From Desulfobulbaceae bacterium (lineage in GTDB: Bacteria; Desulfobacterota; Desulfobulbia; Desulfobulbales; Desulfobulbaceae), in the NCBI GenBank assembly GCA_026990725.1, contig JALXCX010000297.1:1-5126 (forward strand): a DNA stretch of 5,126 bases. The letters are read 5' to 3'. Each line of letters starts with the position of its first letter. Position 1 is the first letter of the stretch. Positions 1 through 5,126 of this stretch are shown one piece after another. The translations under genes and the position numbers were made by a program. The notes under the pieces were generated by a model. The model was not told the DNA's origin and searched no databases. It worked only from the letters and a program-made list of their open reading frames with translations.

Positions 1-2526
1 GGCAGAAAAAAAGAGACGGTTCCATTTAGAATCCTCTTTGCCGAGTTCAAAAAGAGTCTGAAACTCAATAATCAGATCCTTGATCTCATTGCAGATGCCA
101 ACAACAAACTCAGTGGTGACTACATTTTTGATGAGCAGTATATCCAGTCCACCTGTAAAGAGTTGACTGATCTGATGAGGCAGCTCATTGTCACACTCAA
201 CCATTTGACCGATCAAAAATTCCTTGATTTGTATTCGAGTTTTCACCAGATCGAAGAAGAAATCAATGGACTGCTCAAGGGACAGACCTTGAACCAGGTC
301 AGTGATTTTATTTTGCCGTACAGCGCTGTCAGCAGAAATCTCACTGACTCTGTGGGCGGTAAAAATGCCCATATCGCAGAAATAGGCGCTCTGCTCGACC
401 TGCGTATTCCCGACGGTTTTGCCATAACCACGGCCGCTTTTGGCTTTTTCCTTGATGAAAACAATATCCGGAAAAGGATTCTTGCCATCCGCGAACAGTG
501 GAAAACCAGAAATCTTCCTGTGGAAGACGCATCGGAACAAATTCAGCGGCTGATTCTCAACGCAGACGTTCCGCCTCAGCTCCACAAAGAAATGGTCGAA
601 AGTGCCAGGGAGGTGAGCAGACGTTACGAAGAAATCACACCCTGTTTTGCAGTACGCTCAAGTGCCATTGGCGAAGATGAAATTTCCTCTTTTGCCGGAC
701 AATATCTCAGTTGTCTGAACATACCCCTTGAAGAAATCCCCCAGGCCTATAAAGAAGTTCTTGCCAGCTTGTTCAGCCCTGAAGCCATGGAATACCGGTT
801 GCAGATGGATTTCCGACCTCACGAAATATTGATGGCCGTAGCCTGCCAGTTAATGATTCCATCCAAGGCAAGCGGCGTTATGTACACGTATGACCCGCTT
901 CGTCCGGAACAGGAAACCATGATAGTCAATGCAGCCTGGGGACTGGGTGAACCCATTGTTTCAGGCGAAGTCCCCACGGACAGTTTTGTCCTTGAACGAC
1001 AGGCTCCGTTTAACGTCAGGGAAGTTGAGATCGTCCGCAAGGATGAGAGCATGGTGTTGCGCGGCTGTGGCGGTATTGCCATTGACGGTGTTGATGAGCA
1101 GCAACGTACCCAATCCAGCCTGACCACGGAACAGCTTGAAGAACTTGCTACCATCGGTATGCGGTTGGAAAAATATTTCAAACGTCCACAGGATATTGAA
1201 TTTGCCGTTGACCCGCAGGACAAGGTAATTATCCTCCAGTCAAGACAGCTCCGCCTACAGCAGGAACGCGTTCCCAGAGCCTGCGACCTGAGCGGTCTTG
1301 GAAGAAAATACTCTATTTTGCTGCGTGGTCGCGGCATTGCTGCCATGGAAGGTGTGGCCACAGGTAGAGCATGGATTTTTAAGGAAGGCAGAGATCTTGC
1401 CGATTTTCCAATGGGCGGTATTCTCATAGCTCGTCATGCCACCCCGCAGCTGGCAAGGGTTATCCACCGGGCAGCGGGTTTTATCACCGACGTGGGCTCC
1501 ACCACAGGACACCTGGCCACAGTGGCCCGTGAATTCAGAGTACCGGCTCTGTTCAACACGGAAAACGGCACCGAACTCATCAAACATGACCAGGAGATAA
1601 CTCTTGATACCGAATGCCTGACCATTTACGAAGGTCTTGTCCAGGAGCTGCAGTATTATGCTATTCAGGAAGAACCCATTGAGGAGATGTACGAGTACCG
1701 GCTGTTACGCCGGGTCCTGAAAAAAATTGAACCACTCACCCTCACCGATCCGGGCGCAGACAATTTTACTCCTGCCGGCTGCACAACCTATCACGATCTG
1801 ACCCGTTTTGTGCATGAGAAAGCCGTTGAAACCATTATTGATCTCAACTTCTACCATGCCCATCACCGCGATACCCAGTCGGGCAAGCTGGTCTGGGAAT
1901 TCCCTCTGGACCTCATCCTCATTGACGTGGGAGGCGGCATTGAAGGTGAGCATGACCGGGGAATAGCCCCCGAGCAGGTGACTTCCGTTCCGATGCAGGA
2001 ACTACTTCGTGGCATGTCTTATCCTGGCATGTGGGATATGTCACCGTCCAAGGTAGATTTTGGCAGCTTCATGTCAAGCCTGACCAGAACCACCCCCACC
2101 CGTTCCACTTCACCCGAGGATGTGGGCCGCAACCTGGCAGTTGTTTCAACTGAATACACCAATATAAACTTCCGGCTTGGCTACCATTTTACGGTTATTG
2201 ATGCCTTTGTTTCCGATAATATCCTGGACAACCATATCTATTTCAGATTTTCCGGTGGTGTAACCGAAACAACCAGACGATCCAGACGAACACGCCTGCT
2301 GGCAAAGATCCTCACCCATTATGATTTCCTCTGTGAACAGCACGGAGATATTGTGGTGGCCCGCCTGAAACGCACGGATAAAAATCGAATGCTTCACCGA
2401 CTCTTTCTTCTTGGCCTGTTAGTTGGATTTACCCGGCAACTTGACGTGAAGATGGTCAACGAAGAGATAATAGAGACATTTTTCAACGAGATAAAAACGA
2501 TCATGGAGAAAGAAAATGGCCAATAA
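1..2526 (+). CDS. PEP synthase/PPDK-like phosphotransferase with non-canonical C-terminal domain (5' partial)
   Basis: The frame is open from base 1, so the start codon lies upstream; the ATG at 163 is internal because the protein reads smoothly across it. 841 residues are visible (numbered from base 1). Residues about 14-95 are helical and charged. Residues about 115-420 are a PPDK/PEP-synthase ATP-grasp domain: VGGKNA (Lys121), AVRSSAIGED (Arg219), WGLGEPIVSGEV (about 313-324), QDIEFA (Glu400) and ILQSR (Gln413, Arg415), so the known nucleotide-binding residues are kept. Residues about 450-545 are the swivelling PEP-utiliser domain with GSTTGHLATVAREF; His504 matches the phosphorylated histidine. 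Residues about 545-841 replace the usual TIM barrel: I see no catalytic-Cys PEP/pyruvate site, but do see a GCTTYHDLTRF segment and an FRLGYHF segment. Family knowledge predicts ATP-dependent autophosphorylation on His504 in the cytoplasm. The acceptor is unknown, so calling it pyruvate, water dikinase (ppsA) is not justified. It overlaps the response regulator gene downstream. Confidence 0.9.
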   Translation, partial: GRKKETVPFRILFAEFKKSLKLNNQILDLIADANNKLSGDYIFDEQYIQSTCKELTDLMRQLIVTLNHLTDQKFLDLYSSFHQIEEEINGLLKGQTLNQVSDFILPYSAVSRNLTDSVGGKNAHIAEIGALLDLRIPDGFAITTAAFGFFLDENNIRKRILAIREQWKTRNLPVEDASEQIQRLILNADVPPQLHKEMVESAREVSRRYEEITPCFAVRSSAIGEDEISSFAGQYLSCLNIPLEEIPQAYKEVLASLFSPEAMEYRLQMDFRPHEILMAVACQLMIPSKASGVMYTYDPLRPEQETMIVNAAWGLGEPIVSGEVPTDSFVLERQAPFNVREVEIVRKDESMVLRGCGGIAIDGVDEQQRTQSSLTTEQLEELATIGMRLEKYFKRPQDIEFAVDPQDKVIILQSRQLRLQQERVPRACDLSGLGRKYSILLRGRGIAAMEGVATGRAWIFKEGRDLADFPMGGILIARHATPQLARVIHRAAGFITDVGSTTGHLATVAREFRVPALFNTENGTELIKHDQEITLDTECLTIYEGLVQELQYYAIQEEPIEEMYEYRLLRRVLKKIEPLTLTDPGADNFTPAGCTTYHDLTRFVHEKAVETIIDLNFYHAHHRDTQSGKLVWEFPLDLILIDVGGGIEGEHDRGIAPEQVTSVPMQELLRGMSYPGMWDMSPSKVDFGSFMSSLTRTTPTRSTSPEDVGRNLAVVSTEYTNINFRLGYHFTVIDAFVSDNILDNHIYFRFSGGVTETTRRSRRTRLLAKILTHYDFLCEQHGDIVVARLKRTDKNRMLHRLFLLGLLVGFTRQLDVKMVNEEIIETFFNEIKTIMEKENGQ
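2505..2508 (+). promoter_or_regulatory. Ribosome binding site of the response regulator gene, inside the upstream CDS
   Basis: GGAG lies 7 nt before the ATG at 2516 and is embedded in the last codons of the upstream gene, whose stop is at 2524-2526. The two frames overlap by 11 nt, a layout that normally gives translational coupling. The site fixes the start of the response regulator at 2516. Confidence 0.7.
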
Positions 2527-2899
2527 ACAAACAAGCATTTTAATTTTAGATGATGAACCCATTGTCAGCAAACGCTTAAAACCATCCCTTGAAAAAAAAG
2601 GCTATGAAGTTGAAGCATTTACAGCCAGTGCCGATGCCCTGGCAAGGGTGCAGGAACGGAGTTTTGATATTGTCATTACTGACCTCAAAATGGAAGGTGT
2701 GGATGGCATGCAGTTTCTGACAGAGGTAAAAGCCCAATATCCGGCAACAGAAGTTATTGTAATCACAGGTTTTGCCACCATGGAAACAGCCAAGGAGTCG
2801 TTTAACAAAGGTGTGTTTGATTTTTTGGCAAAGCCATTCAAACTTGGTGAAATAACAGAGGTAATCGCCAAGGCAGAATCAAAAATTCAACAGACATGA
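2516..2899 (+). CDS. Stand-alone response regulator receiver protein (CheY-like)
   Basis: This 127-residue protein is a single receiver domain with no DNA-binding or enzymatic output domain. All landmark residues are present: the acidic pair Asp12-Asp13 in ILDDEP, the phospho-acceptor Asp56 in VITDLKM, Thr84 in VITGFA, and Lys106 in the KPF motif, with Phe103 at the aromatic switch position. It should therefore accept a phosphoryl group from a histidine kinase or other phospho-His donor and signal by protein-protein contact. It starts 11 nt inside the PEP-synthase-like gene and precedes a UspA-like gene by 25 nt, so co-transcription is near certain. No histidine kinase is visible in the window; the cognate kinase could be encoded upstream or elsewhere. 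Whether the neighbouring phospho-histidine protein interacts with it is speculation. The receiver identity is secure, its partner is not. Confidence 0.95.
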   Translation: MANKQTSILILDDEPIVSKRLKPSLEKKGYEVEAFTASADALARVQERSFDIVITDLKMEGVDGMQFLTEVKAQYPATEVIVITGFATMETAKESFNKGVFDFLAKPFKLGEITEVIAKAESKIQQT

Positions 2900-2924
2900 A
2901 TACCAACCTGAACTGGAGTATGGC

Positions 2925-3719
2925 ATGATAAAGACTTTACTCAACATTGATGAAAATCTGGCCTCCAGCATTGCTCTTCGCTTCAGTGGCTATCTCAACA
3001 AATTTATTCCCCTCAACCTTTACATTGCCCATGTTGAAGAACCCGACAAGAAGGATCATGTGGGTCAGGGGCTGGTGCACCAAGCGTGGGAGGAAGGCGT
3101 TCTTGCCAGTGGCAAACGTCTCGTCGACCGCATGCTCCGCACCGAAAATATAGACTGCCCACTGGCCGGCCGCCCCCGGATTACGGTGGGCAACCGCGAA
3201 GAAGAAATTATTTACCAGTTGCGCAGTGGTCAATATAAGCTCTACATTGAGGGGTATCTGAACACCTCGGACCCGGCGGAATTTTTCTCCCTTATCAATA
3301 CACCAATCTTTACCCAGGCTCCCTGCCCCATTCTGGTTGCCAAAAATCTTTCTATCAGTAAACGATGCGCACTGCTCTGTGCTGACAGTGTTGATCCTGA
3401 GTTACTGGTGAAAGAGAGCGGCAAGATACTTCGTGACTCCAATTTTCTCTTTGACATTGTCTACTTTAAATTCAAAGAAAACGAATCTCTTACCTTTCTT
3501 GACCGGGAAGAAGCCGGCAGGCACCTGAAGCAGACGGAACAGTTACTGGCAGCCCATAACAGCCAGGTCGAAGAGGTTCAGGTTCTTTCGGGAACACCGG
3601 AACAAGTGGGAGATTACCTGAAAAAATACGCCCTTGTTGTCTCTACTCTGCCCGGCAGGAAAAGCATGCGCATGATGACACTTGCAAATTCCCTTGCATC
3701 AATTCTTCTAGTGAAATAA
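2925..3719 (+). CDS. Divergent tandem-domain universal stress protein (UspA-like)
   Basis: 264 residues; GGAG at 2915-2918, 6 nt before the ATG, supports the start. The first half (about 1-140) follows the Usp alpha/beta plan: strand one ends in LLNIDEN with the conserved Asp9, a strand near 31-37 reads LYIAHVE, and the half closes with APCPILVAK (132-140), the hallmark final strand. The nucleotide loop expected before it (G-x2-G-x9-G-S/T) is absent: residues 104-125 contain no such glycine/serine array, so ATP binding by this half looks lost. The second half (about 145-264) begins with a CALLCADS strand and ends in PGRKSMRMM followed by a SILLVK strand, fitting a second degenerate Usp domain. 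No signal peptide or membrane segment is seen; it is probably a cytoplasmic regulator or binding protein. It sits between the receiver gene and another Usp-like gene, with a 56-nt gap downstream. The exact function is unknown. Confidence 0.75.
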   Translation: MIKTLLNIDENLASSIALRFSGYLNKFIPLNLYIAHVEEPDKKDHVGQGLVHQAWEEGVLASGKRLVDRMLRTENIDCPLAGRPRITVGNREEEIIYQLRSGQYKLYIEGYLNTSDPAEFFSLINTPIFTQAPCPILVAKNLSISKRCALLCADSVDPELLVKESGKILRDSNFLFDIVYFKFKENESLTFLDREEAGRHLKQTEQLLAAHNSQVEEVQVLSGTPEQVGDYLKKYALVVSTLPGRKSMRMMTLANSLASILLVK

Positions 3720-3740
3720 CAAAAGAAACACCAATACCTC

Positions 3741-3761
3741 CATGGCAGACAAGCGGCCATG
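3741..3761 (+). repeat. Short inverted repeat in the gap between the two Usp-like genes
   Basis: CATGGC (3741-3746) and GCCATG (3756-3761) are perfect 6-bp arms around a 9-nt loop, ending 3 nt before the AAGGAG ribosome binding site (3765-3770) of the next gene. There is no T-tract after it, so it is not a terminator. It could modulate translation or mRNA processing, or be chance. The 56-nt gap (3720-3775) shows no convincing promoter. Confidence 0.35.
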
Positions 3762-3775
3762 TCAAAGGAGTAATT

Positions 3776-4624
3776 ATGAAAATTCTCATTGCACTGGACA
3801 CCCAGGAATACAGCAGGGCCATAATCCCCACGGCTGCGCAACTGACAAAAAACACCCTGGCAGATATTGTCCTGCTTGGGATTCAGGAAAAAACAACAGA
3901 CACGCCGGACAAAGCGCTGTCAGAAGCACTGGAACAGTACAGAAAGGATATTTTTGGAGAATTTGACGGTGACACATCTCTCTATTCAGACTTCAGTGAC
4001 GTTTCCTGGCAAAGAACAGAAGGTGACGGCTGGCAGCGCAGTGCCCGCAAACTCAAAACCTGCAGCCTGACAATACGGACAGGCGGGGCAGCCAAACAGA
4101 TTATTGCCGTTGCCGAAGAAATCGGCAGTGATCTGGTAATCATTGGTGGCAGTAGGCCGGACTGCGAATGGCAGGGCGAATTAAATGTACCCCTGCGGGT
4201 TGCCGAAGAGGCACCCTGCACTGTTCTCTTGATTAAAGAGAACAAAAACATCGACAAAATCATTTCCATTCTGGATCAATCTGTAGTGAGCCAGGATTCC
4301 ATGGAAATGGTCAACCAGTTGGTCACTCTGCATGATGCTGGTCTCAAAATTGTCGGCGTCAAAGAGAAAAAAAGTCACAAAGAAGGTGCCATCGAAAAAA
4401 CAATGGTCGAACTGATGAAATACTACAACGACCGTAAAATCAACGCCTGGGTCAAACTGCTCAACAGTGAAAAGGTGCAGGAATATGTCACGGCTTCCTC
4501 CCAGGAAGGTATTGTTGCCCTGTGGATGGGCGGGAAACAGTCCTTTCTGAAAAAAATGTTTTCACGGAGCATGGTGGATAAACTGCTGGAGACAACCCGG
4601 TCTTCCCTCTTGATTCTGCGCTAA
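3776..4624 (+). CDS. Tandem-domain universal stress protein (UspA-like)
   Basis: 282 residues; a strong AAGGAG at 3765-3770 lies 5 nt before the ATG. Domain one (about 1-155) opens with MKILIALDT (Asp8 is the usual Usp acidic residue), has GGAAKQIIAVAEE followed by GSDLVIIGGSRPD (about 103-128), and closes with APCTVLLIK (146-154). The GGS at 124-126 keeps the beginning of the Usp ATP loop, but the later G-S/T is replaced by a LNVPLRV stretch, so nucleotide binding is doubtful. A charged, probably flexible segment (about 60-92) is inserted between early strands. Domain two (about 157-282) starts KIISILDQS and ends with MGGKQSFLKKMFSRS and a SLLILR strand, a degenerate copy of the same motif block. 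It is soluble and presumably cytoplasmic. It is the last gene of the operon: the intrinsic terminator begins 99 nt after its stop. The family is clear; the ligand and role are not. Confidence 0.85.
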   Translation: MKILIALDTQEYSRAIIPTAAQLTKNTLADIVLLGIQEKTTDTPDKALSEALEQYRKDIFGEFDGDTSLYSDFSDVSWQRTEGDGWQRSARKLKTCSLTIRTGGAAKQIIAVAEEIGSDLVIIGGSRPDCEWQGELNVPLRVAEEAPCTVLLIKENKNIDKIISILDQSVVSQDSMEMVNQLVTLHDAGLKIVGVKEKKSHKEGAIEKTMVELMKYYNDRKINAWVKLLNSEKVQEYVTASSQEGIVALWMGGKQSFLKKMFSRSMVDKLLETTRSSLLILR

Positions 4625-4723
4625 AGGATGGGCTGCAACAGGATAATTTTTACAGCACGCTAAGGAAAGCCTGGGCAAGGTATGGCATAACCCACGCTTA
4701 AACAACCACCCGGCCTGACTGAC

Positions 4724-4764
4724 CATCCCGGCAACGCCCCTGTGCGTTGCCGGGATGTTTTTTT
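4724..4764 (+). terminator. Rho-independent terminator of the operon
   Basis: The arms at 4724-4737 and 4744-4757 form a perfect 14-bp, GC-rich stem (CCCGGCAACGC core) with a 6-nt loop, followed directly by seven T residues (4758-4764). This is a canonical intrinsic terminator on the + strand. On the - strand there is no T-run after the stem, so it is one-directional. Confidence 0.95.
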
Positions 4765-4820
4765 GCAATCCGGATAACTGTACGATAAATAGAGCAGCCA
4801 TGGGCTGCCCCAACAGTGAA

Positions 4821-4843
4821 TCCACACATCTGTTATGTGTGGA
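4821..4843. repeat. Perfect 9-bp inverted repeat upstream of the antitoxin promoter
   Basis: TCCACACAT (4821-4829) and ATGTGTGGA (4835-4843) pair perfectly around a 5-nt loop. Neither strand has a following T-tract, so it is not a terminator. It lies about 25 nt before the -35 box, so it may be a regulator-binding site. The right arm overlaps a DnaA-box-like 9-mer. Confidence 0.6.
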
Positions 4844-4858
4844 AAAAGTTTATTCACA
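4838..4858. promoter_or_regulatory. Pair of inverted DnaA-box-like 9-mers
   Basis: TTATTCACA at 4850-4858 matches the DnaA box consensus TTATNCACA on the + strand. TGTGGAAAA at 4838-4846 reads TTTTCCACA on the - strand, which fits the relaxed TTWTNCACA form. They face each other with 3 nt between. A weaker 7/9 match (GAATCCACA) is at 4818-4826. There are too few boxes to call an origin and no dnaA, dnaN or gidA gene is in view; chance or DnaA-linked regulation are both possible. Confidence 0.3.
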
Positions 4859-4859
4859 A

Positions 4860-4871
4860 CAAGAATTCTTG
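4860..4871. repeat. Perfect 12-bp palindrome touching the -35 box
   Basis: CAAGAATTCTTG is fully self-complementary, and its last three bases (TTG, 4869-4871) are the first half of the -35 hexamer TTGACA. The position is suitable for a repressor or activator site on the antitoxin promoter. That role is inferred from position only. Confidence 0.45.
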
Positions 4872-4897
4872 ACAAAAAAAACATCATTCCTTACGGT
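4869..4897 (+). promoter_or_regulatory. Probable sigma-70 promoter of the AbrB-like gene
   Basis: A consensus -35 TTGACA (4869-4874) is followed, at a 17-nt spacing, by TACGGT (4892-4897), a weak -10 keeping the key first T, second A and last T. The transcript would start near 4904, giving a short leader of about 28 nt before the ATG at 4932. The -35 is strong; the -10 is only a partial match. Confidence 0.6.
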
Positions 4898-4908
4898 AAG
4901 GTAAGGAA
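4887..4908. promoter_or_regulatory. Nested palindrome over the -10: probable operator of the antitoxin operon
   Basis: The left arm TTCCTTAC (4887-4894) can pair in two ways. Its inner six bases CCTTAC (4889-4894) match GTAAGG at 4896-4901 with a 1-nt centre. The full eight bases match GTAAGGAA at 4901-4908 with a 6-nt centre. GTAAGG recurs at 4918-4923 on the ribosome binding site, 22 nt after the first copy (about two helical turns). The element covers the -10 and start region, as expected for autorepression by AbrB/VapB/MazE-type antitoxins. Binding itself is inferred. Confidence 0.6.
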
Positions 4909-4931
4909 ACCATAAAAGTAAGGAGAAAAAC

Positions 4932-5126
4932 ATGGCACTAGCCACACTCACAACAAAAGGACAAGTAACGATTCCTAAAAAAATAAGGGAATCTCTAAAA
5001 TTACACACTGGTGACAAAATTGAAATTACTCTCACCGCCAAAAGAGAAGCTATAATCAGGCCAATCTCAAAAAAAGTAGATGACGTATTTTGCAAGCTAC
5101 ATAAATCTGGAAGAAAACCCGTATCA
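4932..5126 (+). CDS. AbrB/MazE/SpoVT-family DNA-binding protein, probable VapB-type antitoxin (3' partial)
   Basis: 65 codons are visible without a stop before the window ends. TAAGGAG at 4919-4925, 6 nt before the ATG, fixes the start. Residues 5-33 carry the swapped-hairpin AbrB-fold signature: TTKGQVTIPKKIRE (7-20), then LKLHTGDKIEI (22-32). This fold dimerises and binds DNA through its N-terminal beta-hairpins; in toxin-antitoxin operons it represses its own promoter, and the tail neutralises the toxin. The tail here (about 40-65: KKVDDVFCKLHKSGRKPVS at the end) is lysine-rich and probably begins the toxin-binding part. The gene has its own promoter and a palindromic operator after the upstream terminator, so it is an independent unit. 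At about 36% GC by hand count, it looks compositionally different from the operon before it, hinting at acquisition. A VapC (PIN) or similar toxin is expected immediately downstream but is not visible; a solitary AbrB-type regulator is the alternative. Confidence 0.9.
   Translation, partial: MALATLTTKGQVTIPKKIRESLKLHTGDKIEITLTAKREAIIRPISKKVDDVFCKLHKSGRKPVS

Larger units (their letters stand above)
4625..4931. other. 307-nt intergenic region between operon end and antitoxin-like gene
   Basis: No open frame here has a credible start, ribosome binding site or family motif. Bases 4625-4723 are an unstructured 3' untranslated stretch, 4724-4764 is the terminator, and 4765-4931 is the promoter region of the next gene with several inverted repeats (listed separately). 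A small hairpin, GCAGCC (4794-4799) with GGCTGC (4803-4808) around a 3-nt loop, is also present; no function can be assigned to it. Confidence 0.7.

Noticed and set aside
163..165. ATG at 163 as the true start of the PEP-synthase-like gene
   Set aside because: The frame is open without a stop from base 1, the residues before 163 continue the same helical segment, and no good Shine-Dalgarno sequence precedes this ATG.
819..1427. 202-codon open frame on the - strand
   Set aside because: It lies wholly within the strongly supported ATP-grasp and swivelling-domain coding sequence, is rich in Ser, Arg and Pro as shadow frames are, and has no recognisable motif.
3742..3966. 74-codon + strand frame overlapping the second Usp-like gene
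   Set aside because: It has no ribosome binding site of its own, the AAGGAG serves the ATG at 3776, and its sequence is the out-of-frame reading of a clear Usp domain.
4821..4850. 9-bp hairpin as a second terminator
   Set aside because: The stem is followed by an A-run on the + strand and by mixed sequence on the - strand, with no T-tract on either side.
4562..4887. Overlapping - strand frames of 75-87 codons across the terminator and promoter region
   Set aside because: They read through the terminator stem and the repeats, have no credible start signals or motifs, and conflict with the + strand regulatory structure.
1..5126. CRISPR array, tRNA, rRNA, insertion sequence or riboswitch
   Set aside because: No regularly spaced repeats, no cloverleaf or rRNA-like stretch and no transposase frame were found. 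The only gap over 300 nt is fully described by the terminator and promoter repeats.

Overview
The window looks like bacterial chromosome of moderate GC content. Protein style and gene order resemble sulfate-reducing or related Desulfobacterota (Desulfobulbaceae-like). That is an impression from family resemblance, not a demonstrated assignment. All supported genes are on the + strand.

Bases 1-4764 are one compact transcription unit whose beginning lies upstream of the window. (1) Bases 1-2526 encode the C-terminal 841 residues of a PEP-synthase/PPDK-like protein. It has a helical N-terminal segment, an ATP-grasp nucleotide-binding domain, a swivelling phospho-histidine domain with its histidine intact, and an unusual C-terminal domain of about 300 residues where the PEP/pyruvate TIM barrel would normally be. 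(2) The next gene overlaps it by 11 nt and encodes a stand-alone CheY-like response regulator (2516-2899). (3) and (4) Two divergent, double-domain universal-stress-protein (UspA-like) genes follow (2925-3719 and 3776-4624). A textbook intrinsic terminator at 4724-4764 closes the unit. Each of the three internal genes has a good Shine-Dalgarno sequence at 5-7 nt.

The layout suggests a cytoplasmic stress or energy-state module: an ATP-dependent histidine phosphotransferase without the usual substrate domain, a phosphorylatable receiver with no output domain, and two stress-sensor-like proteins. A working link between them is inference from co-transcription only.

Bases 4765-4931 are an AT-rich regulatory region dense in inverted repeats: a 9-bp hairpin, two inverted DnaA-box-like 9-mers, a perfect 12-bp palindrome touching a consensus -35 TTGACA, and a nested palindrome on the probable -10. 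This drives an AbrB/MazE/SpoVT-fold antitoxin-like gene (4932 onward), cut by the window end after 65 codons. It is clearly more AT-rich (about 36% GC by hand count) than the operon, and the layout is typical of an autoregulated toxin-antitoxin operon whose toxin would lie just beyond the window.
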